A model generated the notes under the pieces. It worked only from the letters and a program-made list of their open reading frames with translations, made no database searches and was not told where the DNA came from. The position numbers were made by a program, and so were the translations under genes. A stretch of 64,000 bases of DNA from UBA2336 sp037443645. Lineage in GTDB: Bacteria > Bacteroidota > Bacteroidia > Cytophagales > Cyclobacteriaceae. Below, piece after piece: positions 1 through 9,471 of the stretch. Where the stretch lies: the NCBI GenBank assembly GCA_037443645.1, contig JBBINY010000002.1, positions 62,001 through 126,000 on the forward strand, given 5' to 3'. How positions within the stretch are numbered: the stretch's first letter is position 1; each line of letters starts with the position of its first letter.

Positions 1-543
1 TCCAAAATGGTAATAGGTTAAGTCGGCCCGCAATTCGGATTGAACGGGAAGCATGGTTCTATAATTTTCAATCCGGCTGGCAATCTCATTTTCGTTTTCT
101 ACCAGGCCATTCGCCCGGTCGGTTGCTTCAATCAGCACGTCACCATCAGCAAAGCTGGCGAGAATAAAAATGTGGTAGTTGGTTTCAATAACCTGATGTG
201 GAATGTTGAAGTGATAGAGAATGAGCGAATAGAGGGTTGTTCCCGTCAGGCAATTGTAGGTGCCATGGTCAAACAAGGAGGCAAACGTTGCCTCGCTGGC
301 AAAGCGCTTCAGGTAGCGTTTGTGAGTGGCATTGAATACATACTGAAGGAACTCGCGCTCACCGGTCAACCGGGCTTTCCGGCCCTCAAGTTGTTCCAGG
401 TAGCGGGAAAATGAGGTTGTTCGCCCCTCGGCTCCGGTGGTTGCCAGGAAGGCAGATAAATAGTGCCCGGTTGAAGGATTTGTGGTTTGCGACCACCCCT
501 CAACCGCAAAAATTAGCACCAAAATAAGCCCTGCAAGTCTCAA
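1..543 (-). CDS. Transglutaminase-like exported protein, 3' end missing
   Basis: This gene runs off the left edge; 181 codons are visible. The only plausible start in the open frame is a TTG, since an in-frame stop lies upstream and the other candidates are ATT and ATA. The first 19 residues form a signal peptide ending in W-S-Q. A Cys in the context YNCLTG (residue 98), a His in NYHIFI (124) and an Asp in EATDR (142) have the order and spacing of a transglutaminase-like Cys-His-Asp triad. Exported proteins of this type are known in Bacteroidota, usually without a defined substrate. It diverges from the aldehyde dehydrogenase. The family call is inference from the triad; the substrate is unknown. 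Confidence 0.6.
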   Translation of the reverse strand, partial: MRLAGLILVLIFAVEGWSQTTNPSTGHYLSAFLATTGAEGRTTSFSRYLEQLEGRKARLTGEREFLQYVFNATHKRYLKRFASEATFASLFDHGTYNCLTGTTLYSLILYHFNIPHQVIETNYHIFILASFADGDVLIEATDRANGLVENENEIASRIENYRTMLPVQSELRADLTYYHFG

Positions 544-661
544 TGTTATGCAAATGTTAAATTTATGTTAACAAAATTAACATAAGATTAATTAAATGCA
601 AGCAGTTGATAACATATTGGTAACATTGGATGGGGCAAGAAGATTTCACCAACTTTGGCTT

Positions 662-2101
662 ATGGAGGCAGCAACTACAGGAAGTACAGTACAATTTCAC
701 TCCGCTCAGGAGATCTTCAACAAACAAAAAAATCATATAGGGATTTTGCGCTCGGAGCCAATTTCTAATCGCAGGGAGCGCCTTAAACGGCTGGCTGTGT
801 GGATAAAAACTAATCGAAAAAAGGTGCAAGAGACCCTTTATGCCGACTTCAGAAAACCCGAGGCGGAAACGGATGCCACCGAACTATTTGTTGTACTCAA
901 TGAAATTGATCATGCACTCGCAAATCTGGACCGGTGGACGAAACCTAAAAAAGTCGATGCGCCCTTAACCATGCTGGGCACGCGGTCGGTTATCCGGTTT
1001 GAGCCGAAAGGAGTTTGCCTGATCATCTCACCCTGGAATTACCCGTTTAATTTGTCCCTCGTGCCGCTGGTTGCAGCCCTTGCAGCGGGCAATAGTGCGG
1101 TCATCAAGCCTTCGGAACTCACGCCCCACACCTCATCCGTCATTGCCGCAATGTGCCGCGAACTTTTTGATGAGTCGGTGGTGGCCGTGGTTGAAGGCGG
1201 GGTTGATGTTGCCCGGCAGTTGCTGGCCTTGCCTTTCGATCACATTTTTTTTACCGGAAGCACGGCAATCGGAAAGTTGGTGATGAAAGCTGCAGCCGAA
1301 CACCTCACTTCCGTGACGCTGGAACTGGGTGGAAAATCGCCTGCTATGGTTACCCCTTCGGCTCACCTGCAGGAAGCAGCCAGAAGGATTGCTGTTGCCA
1401 AGTTTGTCAACAACGGCCAAACTTGTATTGCGCCCGACTACCTGCTTGTACATGAATCCGTGTTTGCCGATTTTTTAACTGCCTTAAAAGAACAAACGTT
1501 GAAACTCTTTGCAGACGAAAACGGATCAATTGAACAATCACCGCATTATGCCCGCATTGTGAACAGCACACACTTCAGCCGGTTAAATGCACTTATTCGG
1601 GATGCCCTGGAGCGTGGTGCTTCGGTGGTCATGAGCGGGCCGGTTAATGAGTCAACCCGATTTATTCACCCAATCATCCTCACCAACGTTAATGATGACG
1701 CCCGCATCATGCAGGAGGAAATCTTCGGACCAGTACTGCCCATCCGATCCTACGGGTCTGTCAGCGAAGCCATTCACTACATCAACCAAAAGCCCAAGCC
1801 TCTGGCTCTGTATTTTTTTGGCACAAATAAAAAGGAGCAGCGTGATGTGCTCACCCAAACAACAGCAGGGGGTGTATGCATCAATGATTGCGCCATCCAT
1901 TACCTGCATCCTAACCTTCCGTTTGGCGGAGTGAATACCAGCGGCATCGGTAAAGCCCATGGATATTTTGGTTTCCTTTCTTTTTCCAATGAAAAGCCAG
2001 TGCTTCGGCAACGTTCGGGCCACACTACAGTGCAGCTTTTTTATCCCCCGTATACAAACCGGGTGAAGAAAATAATGGATTGGCTCATCCGGTCGTTGTA
2101 A
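662..2101 (+). CDS. Aldehyde dehydrogenase family protein (class 3-like)
   Basis: NAD(P)-dependent oxidation of an aldehyde to the acid. The protein has 479 residues from this ATG, which begins MEAATTG; an upstream in-frame ATG at 596 would add 22 residues that do not look like the family. The cofactor loop FTGSTAIGK, the general base Glu in LELGGKSP (residue 221) and the nucleophile Cys in NNGQTCIAP (residue 255) are all present. Length and the hydrophobic, basic C-terminus (VKKIMDWLIRSL) fit the short, membrane-associated class 3 group, which acts on fatty or aromatic aldehydes. It stands alone, with an AsmA-like gene following on the same strand. Substrate cannot be deduced. Confidence 0.9.
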   Translation: MEAATTGSTVQFHSAQEIFNKQKNHIGILRSEPISNRRERLKRLAVWIKTNRKKVQETLYADFRKPEAETDATELFVVLNEIDHALANLDRWTKPKKVDAPLTMLGTRSVIRFEPKGVCLIISPWNYPFNLSLVPLVAALAAGNSAVIKPSELTPHTSSVIAAMCRELFDESVVAVVEGGVDVARQLLALPFDHIFFTGSTAIGKLVMKAAAEHLTSVTLELGGKSPAMVTPSAHLQEAARRIAVAKFVNNGQTCIAPDYLLVHESVFADFLTALKEQTLKLFADENGSIEQSPHYARIVNSTHFSRLNALIRDALERGASVVMSGPVNESTRFIHPIILTNVNDDARIMQEEIFGPVLPIRSYGSVSEAIHYINQKPKPLALYFFGTNKKEQRDVLTQTTAGGVCINDCAIHYLHPNLPFGGVNTSGIGKAHGYFGFLSFSNEKPVLRQRSGHTTVQLFYPPYTNRVKKIMDWLIRSL

Positions 2102-2186
2102 TCCCGGCATCCGCTTTGCAAAAACTTAACCGGAAATTGCCCGGCTGGTTTTGTATTTTTACGATCCCGTTAAAAACCTACTGCAT

Positions 2187-5135
2187 ATGTTTAAAAAGAT
2201 CGCTATCGGACTGTTGATTTTTGTGGTTGTGCTGGTGGCAGCGGCTTTTATTCTGCCCATTGTTTTTAAAAACGATATAAAGGAGGCAATCGATAAAGAG
2301 ATCGCCAAATCGGTAAATGCCGATGTTGTTTTTGATGCTGACAAATTCAGCCTTACGCTGTTTCGGAATTTCCCCAACATTACTGTTGAAATGCGCGACT
2401 TTGGCGTGATCAACCGCGAGCCGTTTGCCGGTGAAGTGCTTTTTGCCACCGAAAAACTGGAAGTTGAAGTGAACCTGAAGGACATCCTGTTTGGCGATAA
2501 ACTGAAGGTAAAGGGCATTTCTCTCATTCGCCCGATTATCAATGTGCGCGTACTGGAAGATGGCCGTGCCAACTACGATATTGCCATTCCCTCAACCGAT
2601 ACCACAACCACTGCCGAGGAACCCAGCGAGTTTTCATTTGGCATTGATCACTGGAAGGTGGTTGAGGCGGACATTGTCTATGATGATAAATCTATTCCGT
2701 TCTTTCTTGAATTAAAAAATGTTAACCACAGCGGCAGCGGAGATTTTACGCAGGCATCATTCGATTTACGCACAGCAACTGTAGCCGATACGGTTAATAT
2801 AGGCTACGCGGGCAATATGTACATGGCCAATAAACGCGCACAGATTGATGCGATCATCTCCATCAGCGAAGAATTTTCAAAATACACTTTTAAAGAAAAC
2901 AAAGCCACCATCAACGACTTCGCCATGAGCTTTGACGGCTGGCTGAAGATGAATGACGATAATTTTGATATGGACATTTCATTCAGCAGTCCTGAGAATA
3001 CCTTTAAGAGCCTGTTGTCGCTGGTGCCGGGAATGTATTCTTCTTCATTTGCAAATATTCAAACCGATGGCGAGTTAACGTTTAATGGTTTTATAAAAGG
3101 CATCTACAGCGATAAGCAAATGCCTGCCTTTAATGTGAACCTGAACGTGCTCAACGCTATGTTCCGCTATCCTGATTTACCCACACCGATAAGCAACATC
3201 AACCTTGACCTTCTGGTGGATAATAAGGACGGAGTGATTGACAACACGGTAATTAATGTGAAGAAATTTCACATGGATTTCGGATCGAACCCGTTTGATG
3301 CACGTGCCCTCATCAGTAAACTTTATCCGACCCAGGTTGATGCCAACCTGCAGGCCAAACTTAACCTGGCCGAAGTGAGCAAGATGTTCCCGGTGGAAGG
3401 ACTTGACCTCAAAGGAAATTATTCGGTAAACCTCACCGCCAAAGGTGTTTATGACAGCCTGAAGAAAACCATGCCCTCGGTTGATGCCGTCATGACGCTG
3501 GCCAACGGATTTGTAAAATCTTCTGAATTCCCGCTGCCGCTGCAGGACATGGCCTTTCAGGCCAGCATCAAAAACAATTCAGGCAAAATGGCCGAAACCG
3601 TTATTGCCGTGAAAAATTTTGCCATGGTGATGGACAACGAGCGGTTTACAGCCGATCTGCTGATTCAAAACCTGGAGGATTACTCCTGGGATGTGAAAGC
3701 CAACGGGGGTATAGACCTGGAAAAGATTACCAAAATTTTTCCACTGGAAGGGATGACGCTTGCCGGAAAAGTGAAGGCTGATCTGCAAACCAAAGGGCGG
3801 ATGTCAGACCTGACAGCGGAGCGGTATGACAAACTGCCAACCAGTGGCAGTGCCTCAGTTCGGGATTTCAAGTATACTTCGAAAGACCTGCCGTATGCGG
3901 TTACGTTGAGCCAGGCCGACATGTCATTCGATCCGAAGAAAATTGATATGAAACAGGTAGCCGGAACGATTGGCAAAAGCGATTTCACCGTTTCGGGCGC
4001 GGTGTCGAATTACATCGGGTTCCTGTTCGGAAAAAATGAACTGCTGAAGGGCACCATGAACTTTAATTCAACCCTTCTTGACTTGAATGAGTTCATGACC
4101 GATACCGGTGAAGCGCCTGCAACGGAAGAAACATCTTCGTATGGTGTTATTCCCGTTCCGGAAAATATTGACTTTGTGTTGAAGTCCTCCATTCGTACCG
4201 TCAAGATGATGGACTACACCATCACCAATGCCGCTGGCGACATTGTAGTGCGCGATGGAATCGCAAACCTCAATGGCCTATCCTTCAACTTGCTGGGCGG
4301 AGCGTTTACGGTTAACGGATCGTATAACCCGAAAGACCTTGCCCATCCGAAATACGACTTTGCATTGAAGATTGAAAATCTTTCGCTCGCGCAGGCGGCC
4401 ACTTCATTCTCCATTGTAAAAACATATGCCCCGGTTGCAGGTCTGATGACCGGCAGTTTTTCTACCGACTTTAAAATCAGTGGAGAATTGCTTCAGGATA
4501 TGATGCCCAACCTGGGCACCGTAAACGGAGACGGCCTGGTTAAAGTAGCGCAAGCAGCGCTTAAGGAATCGAAACTTGTTTCAGGCATCACCTCATTGAC
4601 CAAACTCGACAATTCCAGCGAAGTAACCATGAAGGATGTATTGATGTCGGCCTCCATAAAGAATGGCAGACTGAGTGTACGACCGTTCGATGTGAAATTT
4701 GGTGAGTACAAAACCACAGTAACCGGCAGCACCGGGGTTGATGGCTCGATTGATTATGCATTGAAAATGGATGTGCCCGCTGGCAAACTGGGTACTCAGT
4801 TTAACAGCTTTGTAAGTCAATATACGGGCGGCAAAACCGATCCCAATGCTATGATTCCTGTCAACATTGGCCTGGGAGGCTCCTTCTTGAGTCCACAGCC
4901 AAAGCTCTTAATGACCGAGCAAAAGCAACAAGTACAACAGGCCGTTACAACGGCAGTACAACAGGAAGCCGAGAAAAAAGCCAATGAGCTTGTTTCCGGG
5001 CTGTTGAATAAAAACCAGCCCAAGTCAGACACCGCAAAGAAAGACAGCATTGCAAAACCGGAGGATCCGAAGAAGAAAGCCGTTGATGATGGCGTCAAGA
5101 CCATCCAGAACCTGCTGAAGAAAAAGAAAAACTAA
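2187..5135 (+). CDS. AsmA family protein
   Basis: A large protein (982 residues from this ATG) with one N-terminal membrane helix (about residues 5-26) and a long extracytoplasmic body. I chose this ATG because the helix follows directly; the upstream in-frame ATG at 2151 adds 12 residues. The body shows AsmA/TamB-like repeats: 'LDLKGNYSVNLTAKG' and 'MTLAGKVKADLQTKG' are two copies of a repeated strand motif, and the region VARPFD-like 'LSVRPFDVKFG' is typical of the C-terminal AsmA module. The last 70 residues are rich in Gln and Lys and probably disordered. Known family members bridge the inner and outer membrane and affect lipid transport. The exact role here is inference. Confidence 0.85.
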   Translation: MFKKIAIGLLIFVVVLVAAAFILPIVFKNDIKEAIDKEIAKSVNADVVFDADKFSLTLFRNFPNITVEMRDFGVINREPFAGEVLFATEKLEVEVNLKDILFGDKLKVKGISLIRPIINVRVLEDGRANYDIAIPSTDTTTTAEEPSEFSFGIDHWKVVEADIVYDDKSIPFFLELKNVNHSGSGDFTQASFDLRTATVADTVNIGYAGNMYMANKRAQIDAIISISEEFSKYTFKENKATINDFAMSFDGWLKMNDDNFDMDISFSSPENTFKSLLSLVPGMYSSSFANIQTDGELTFNGFIKGIYSDKQMPAFNVNLNVLNAMFRYPDLPTPISNINLDLLVDNKDGVIDNTVINVKKFHMDFGSNPFDARALISKLYPTQVDANLQAKLNLAEVSKMFPVEGLDLKGNYSVNLTAKGVYDSLKKTMPSVDAVMTLANGFVKSSEFPLPLQDMAFQASIKNNSGKMAETVIAVKNFAMVMDNERFTADLLIQNLEDYSWDVKANGGIDLEKITKIFPLEGMTLAGKVKADLQTKGRMSDLTAERYDKLPTSGSASVRDFKYTSKDLPYAVTLSQADMSFDPKKIDMKQVAGTIGKSDFTVSGAVSNYIGFLFGKNELLKGTMNFNSTLLDLNEFMTDTGEAPATEETSSYGVIPVPENIDFVLKSSIRTVKMMDYTITNAAGDIVVRDGIANLNGLSFNLLGGAFTVNGSYNPKDLAHPKYDFALKIENLSLAQAATSFSIVKTYAPVAGLMTGSFSTDFKISGELLQDMMPNLGTVNGDGLVKVAQAALKESKLVSGITSLTKLDNSSEVTMKDVLMSASIKNGRLSVRPFDVKFGEYKTTVTGSTGVDGSIDYALKMDVPAGKLGTQFNSFVSQYTGGKTDPNAMIPVNIGLGGSFLSPQPKLLMTEQKQQVQQAVTTAVQQEAEKKANELVSGLLNKNQPKSDTAKKDSIAKPEDPKKKAVDDGVKTIQNLLKKKKN

Positions 5136-5152
5136 GCTAACCGGTCGAAAGG

Positions 5153-5879
5153 ATGCAGCGCTTTAAAACCGCTACGGTTCTTCTTTTAAACCTGCTGGCA
5201 GTAGGGACATTGGTGTATTCATCTGGTTTTTCAGGCTGTTGTTGTGAGGCCCCGAAGACGGAATCGTTCCGGTTGGAAACTACACAAAAACATCTTTTTC
5301 CCATACGTTGACAATGCGGAATTAACTTTCCGATCTGCGGTGGGCACCTTTTCGGTGCTTGTGCGCAAGTATAACCTGATAAAAGAGGTAGAAATCTATC
5401 TGGCCAATGAGTATTGTCCGGCAGCCCTCGAAAAACTAGAAATAGAAGTGGTTGAATTTTTGCCCGTTGATGCGGATGAGTTTTTCCCGGTGCTTATTGC
5501 TATTCCCCTCCAGTCCACAGCCGGCATCCCGACAACCCATGAGCATCATTTGAAAATTATTACCCCCGATCAGCTGAATGCGTTGAAAGCCGGTTATGGA
5601 TCCGACCTTCTTAGCGCATCAATGGTTTACTTCGGTCAATCCCGCGAATTCATCTGCGATAACCTGGGTACCAATATGTTTTGCCATGAATCCTATATCC
5701 TTAACGATTCGGTTTTCCACCAGATTGTTGAGGTGGTTGATTGGGTACTTATGCCGCAAACCTGGCAAACACAAATACAATATTTTTTTAATGTGCAGGG
5801 CCTTGCCGGCATCATCCGCACTACCTATTCAGATTCCAATCAGGTTATTGATAGGCGGGAATATTCACGCATAGACTAG
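5153..5879 (+). pseudogene. Exported protein of unknown function, interrupted by a frameshift
   Basis: An ATG at 5153 starts a good signal peptide (MQRFKTATVLLLNLLAVG, then a Cys-rich GCCCE) that reads in one frame to a stop near 5311. From about 5280 the next frame is open and protein-like for nearly 200 codons, ending at 5879. The two parts join naturally around the run 'acaaaaacatctttttccc', so a single missing or extra base in an A or T run would restore one protein of about 240 residues. A GTG at 5244 could start the second part alone, but that product would begin with a basic, signal-less tail. I do not recognise a domain. It may be a true pseudogene or a homopolymer sequencing error. 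Confidence 0.6.
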
Positions 5880-5961
5880 GGCCACCGGTTGCCCGGTAAT
5901 TACATCAACGGTGCTCCGGGGTTTGAAACCATTGCTTACTTTTCAGCAAAAAACTTAGCAC

Positions 5962-7527
5962 ATGCGACTCCTCACATTATTCTTCATTGTCTTTGTAATT
6001 GCGGCTCACGCTCAAAAAGCAGACACCACCCTGATCCCCAAAATCAAAGACGAAGGCTTTAACCGCTCACAGGTTATGGCCATCCTCAGTATGCTCACCG
6101 ATGTGCACGGCCCACGGCTCACCAACTCACCCGGCTATAAAAAGGCAGCCGAGTATTCCAAGGCAACGCTCGAATCGTGGGGGCTTCAAAATGTGCATTT
6201 CGATTACTGGGGCGAAGAGTTTGGCCGTGGCTGGCAGTTGAAAAAATTCAGCATGGCCGTTACCGCACCGGTTTACTTTCCGGTAATTGCTTACCCCAAA
6301 GCCTGGACCCCCGGCATCAAGGGCACCATTAACACCGATGTGGTTTACCTCGACATTAAATCAGAAAGCGATATTGAAAAATACAAAGGGAAACTGAAGG
6401 GGAAGGTGGTGATGTTCAGCCTGCCCACACCGGTTAAGCCCGGCTTTGAGGCCGATGCGAGACGCCTCAACGAAAAAGAACTGCTTGAAATGGCCAACTC
6501 GGGTGCGAGCGAATCGTTTACCGGCCGCAGGTTTCAGGCACCCACCGAACCCCAGCGCCTGGCTTGGCTGAAGTGGGATTTGTGCTTGAAAGAAGGTGCC
6601 GTTGCCGTTATTGAGGCCAGTCCGAACTTCCGGCTCGAAGACGGAACCGTTATGGTGGCGGCCGCCACCGTTCCTTATCCACCCGAAACACCGTTTGAAC
6701 AGCGCCTGCAGTCGCGCAGCGCTAATGCGCCTAAAATTCTGCCGCAGGTTGTTGTTGCGGCAGAGCATTATAACCGCCTGGTGCGCCAAATTGAAAAAGG
6801 GCTTGCAGTAAAACTGGAATTGACGCTCGAAACGGAATTTACCCCGGCCGAGCAAGGCTTTAATGTGATTGCCGAAATACCCGGCACCGATTTAAAAGAT
6901 GAAGTGGTGATGATCGGGGCACACCTTGATTCATGGCACAGCGGCACGGGTACTACCGATAATGCCTGCGGCTCGGCTGTGATGATGGAGGCCATGCGTC
7001 TGATCAAGTCGTTGGGGGTGAGTCCGCGCAGAACCATTCGCATCGGGCTGTGGGGTGGTGAAGAGCAGGGCCTGCTGGGCTCGCGCTCGTATGTAAAACG
7101 AACGTATGGCGAGCGCCTCGACAGAACCTATCCCTACGACTCCATCCGGCTTACTGCGGCAGCCGAAAAATTTTCGGTGTACTTTAATATGGATAACGGC
7201 TCGGGTAAATACCGGGGTGTGTATATGCAAGGCAACGAAAATGCACGACCTGTGTTGCGTGAGTGGCTCAGCCCGTTTGAAAAACTGGGAGCATCAACAC
7301 TAACGCTTCGAAACACCGGTGGCACTGACCACCTTTCATTCGATGCGATCGGGTTGCCTGGATTTCAGTTCATCCAGGATCCGATTGAATACAGCACACG
7401 CACGCATCACACCAGCATGGACCTGTTCGACAAAGCCGTAGATGCGGATATGAAACATAATGCCGTGATGACGGCCGCATTTGCGTGGATGGCCGCCAAT
7501 GCCAACAAGAAGTTTCCCAGAAAGTAG
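5962..7527 (+). CDS. M28 family metallopeptidase with PA domain
   Basis: An exported zinc aminopeptidase of 521 residues. Residues 1-17 form a signal peptide ending A-H-A before QKAD. A protease-associated (PA) insert lies roughly at residues 130-260. The dinuclear zinc site is visible: His 321 and Asp 323 in GAHLDSW, Asp in TTDNACGS (about 333), Glu 367-Glu 368 in WGGEEQG, Asp in NMDNGSG, and the late His pair in TRTHHTS. Family members remove N-terminal residues from peptides in the periplasm or outside the cell. It follows the frameshifted gene by about 80 bases and is probably transcribed alone. Confidence 0.92.
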   Translation: MRLLTLFFIVFVIAAHAQKADTTLIPKIKDEGFNRSQVMAILSMLTDVHGPRLTNSPGYKKAAEYSKATLESWGLQNVHFDYWGEEFGRGWQLKKFSMAVTAPVYFPVIAYPKAWTPGIKGTINTDVVYLDIKSESDIEKYKGKLKGKVVMFSLPTPVKPGFEADARRLNEKELLEMANSGASESFTGRRFQAPTEPQRLAWLKWDLCLKEGAVAVIEASPNFRLEDGTVMVAAATVPYPPETPFEQRLQSRSANAPKILPQVVVAAEHYNRLVRQIEKGLAVKLELTLETEFTPAEQGFNVIAEIPGTDLKDEVVMIGAHLDSWHSGTGTTDNACGSAVMMEAMRLIKSLGVSPRRTIRIGLWGGEEQGLLGSRSYVKRTYGERLDRTYPYDSIRLTAAAEKFSVYFNMDNGSGKYRGVYMQGNENARPVLREWLSPFEKLGASTLTLRNTGGTDHLSFDAIGLPGFQFIQDPIEYSTRTHHTSMDLFDKAVDADMKHNAVMTAAFAWMAANANKKFPRK

Positions 7528-7565
7528 CGGTTGTGTGGAAAATATCCGCTTTGTACTTTTAAGCT

Positions 7566-8285
7566 ATGCGGGTATTGCTATTCGGTATTGCATTAGTTGG
7601 TAGCCTGATGCTCAGGGCGCAGCCCGCATCGGTTCGCTTCAACAACGAATTGAAAGCCAATGTGGTGGTTACCCGGGTAACATAGCTTCAGCTCTTCACG
7701 CAAACATCAACCTATTCGCTTAAAGAAATCCGTTCGGTTTCCTTTTGGCAGGAAGCACCCGATTCCATTTCTATTTACACGTTGCGCGCCAATGGTGTTG
7801 TGGTTTACCTGAAAAATAAACGACTGGCTCCGATTGAGGAGTCAAAGGATCTTTTTGAATACACATCAACAGGCAGCATTGGTTTTGGAGTAGGCCTGGA
7901 ATATGGCGGCTTTGGTACGAAGGTGGCTTTCGGAACGGCCAGCCCGGTTGGGTTATTCGTTGGCCTCGGCTACAACCTGAATGACGTGGGCTACAATGTG
8001 GGCCTCGATTACAAGTTTACTCCACGCAAAAGTTCAACGGGCTACCTGGTGGCCATGTATGGATATAACGCAGTAATCTATGACTCCGGAGAGTTAACCA
8101 AAACCTATTACGGCTTCTCGCTGGGCGTGGGAGTAAAAATAGTCGGCAAATACCGGCAGAAGAACTACACATCACTGTGCTTTATTGTTCCTTTCCGGGA
8201 TAAGGAATTTTTGGATGTCGCCAAGGAGACCAAATCATTTGTTTCTCCGGTGCTGGTAAGCATAGGCTACAACGTGGGGTTTTAA
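7566..8285 (+). pseudogene. Exported beta-rich protein interrupted by an in-frame amber stop
   Basis: An ATG begins a clear signal peptide (MRVLLFGIALVGSLML, R-A-Q cleavage). After 39 codons a TAG occurs at 7683-7685, and the same frame then stays open for 200 more codons to 8285 with no shift. The part after the stop is coherent: a segment with 'SLKEIRSVSFW' followed by Gly- and Tyr-rich strands such as GFGVGLEYGGFG, which look like an outer-membrane or exported beta structure. A single C-to-T change (CAG to TAG) explains the break. An ATG-like restart exists only far downstream, beyond the signal peptide. No known family is recognised. Confidence 0.65.
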
Positions 8286-8861
8286 TCACTGCACTTCGCG
8301 GTACCGGAAGCAATCCACCAGGTGATCATTTACCAGCCCGCAGGCCTGCATGTGCGCATACATCACGGTGCTGCCCACAAACTTGAATCCACGACTGATC
8401 AAATCTTTCGATAAAGCATCTGACTCTTTTGATGTAGCCGGAATTTGCTTCAGTGTTTTCCATCGGTTAATAACCGGCTTGCCGTTCACAAACCGCCAGA
8501 TGTAGGCATCAAACGATCCGAACTCTCTCTGCACTTCCAGGAACCGCTTCGCATTATTCACCGCGGCAAATACTTTCAGCCGGTTACGCACAATGCCCGG
8601 ATCCAGCAGGATTTTTTCGAGCTTCTTGTCTGAAAACCGGGCCACTTTCCCTGCATCAAAATCGGCAAAGGCTTTCCGGTACCCATCGCGCTTTTTTAAG
8701 ATGGTTGACCAGCTTAGCCCGGCCTGCGCCCCTTCCAGGATCAGAAATTCAAAATGCTTTCGGTCGTCATGCACCGGCACACCCCACTCCAAATCATGGT
8801 ATTCAATGTATTGTTCGAATTTAAGACACCAGGGACACCGGTTTTTTTCTTTTGCAGGCAT
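8286..8861 (-). CDS. tag: DNA-3-methyladenine glycosylase I
   Basis: Base-excision repair enzyme that removes 3-methyladenine from alkylated DNA, in the cytoplasm. The 191-residue length matches the family. The Zn ligands are Cys 9, His 22, His 180 and Cys 184, with the same spacing as Cys4, His17, His175 and Cys179 of the E. coli enzyme. The block LEGAQAGLSW carries the conserved Glu and the base-binding Trp. It converges on the interrupted gene at 7566-8285, whose stop abuts its own, and shares its upstream region with the divergent RidA gene. Confidence 0.95.
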   Translation of the reverse strand: MPAKEKNRCPWCLKFEQYIEYHDLEWGVPVHDDRKHFEFLILEGAQAGLSWSTILKKRDGYRKAFADFDAGKVARFSDKKLEKILLDPGIVRNRLKVFAAVNNAKRFLEVQREFGSFDAYIWRFVNGKPVINRWKTLKQIPATSKESDALSKDLISRGFKFVGSTVMYAHMQACGLVNDHLVDCFRYREVQ

Positions 8862-8953
8862 AGTTGTTGATATTACAGGAACAAACTAAGTTTAATGGCT
8901 GACAGGGCTATGTCAGCATGCTTTATGGTGTGAAAGTATAAACCCTAAATGAT

Positions 8954-9469
8954 ATGCGTATGCGATTACTGATGATTCTTTTGCTCGTCTTGCCGGCCGC
9001 GGTACTGGCGCAGGACCCGGAAGCGAAACTGAAAGAAATGAAAATTGAGTTGTTCACTCCACCAGCGCCTGTGGCCAATTACGTTCGGGCCGTGCGCACA
9101 GGTAATTTGGTGTACCTGGCCGGACACGGCCCCACCAAAGCCGATGGCACCAACATTCAGGGAAAAGTAGGTAAGGATATGTCCGTTGAAGAAGGCTATA
9201 TGGCCGCCCGCCAGGTGGGCATCGCCATGCTTTCTACCTTAAAGGCCGAGATTGGCGACCTGAAGAAAGTGAAGCGCATCGTAAAAGTGCTGGGCATGGT
9301 GAACTGCACCGACACCTTTACCGATCAGCCGAAAGTGATCAACGGGTTTTCCGATTTGATGGTGGCTGTGTTTGGTCCCAAAGGCATGCATGCCCGCTCG
9401 GCAGTAGGTATGGTTTCGCTGCCTTCCAACATTGCCGTAGAGGTGGAGATGATTGTTGAAGTGGAGTGA
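8954..9469 (+). CDS. Exported RidA/YjgF family protein
   Basis: RidA proteins hydrolyse reactive enamine or imine intermediates (such as 2-aminoacrylate) released by PLP enzymes. This one has 171 residues and, unlike cytosolic RidA, an N-terminal signal peptide (MRMRLLMILLLVLPAAVLAQ). The conserved Arg that binds the carboxylate is present in HARSAVG, followed by the family block LPSNIAVEVE. The next gene, a PLP enzyme with a twin-arginine signal, starts 2 bases after the stop, so the two are surely co-translated. I infer that both act in the periplasm on the same chemistry. The substrate is unknown. Confidence 0.88.
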   Translation: MRMRLLMILLLVLPAAVLAQDPEAKLKEMKIELFTPPAPVANYVRAVRTGNLVYLAGHGPTKADGTNIQGKVGKDMSVEEGYMAARQVGIAMLSTLKAEIGDLKKVKRIVKVLGMVNCTDTFTDQPKVINGFSDLMVAVFGPKGMHARSAVGMVSLPSNIAVEVEMIVEVE

Positions 9470-9471
9470 CC

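Noticed and set aside
40..414. Plus-strand open frame of 124 codons at the left edge
   Set aside because: It is antisense to the transglutaminase-like gene, whose signal peptide and triad are coherent.
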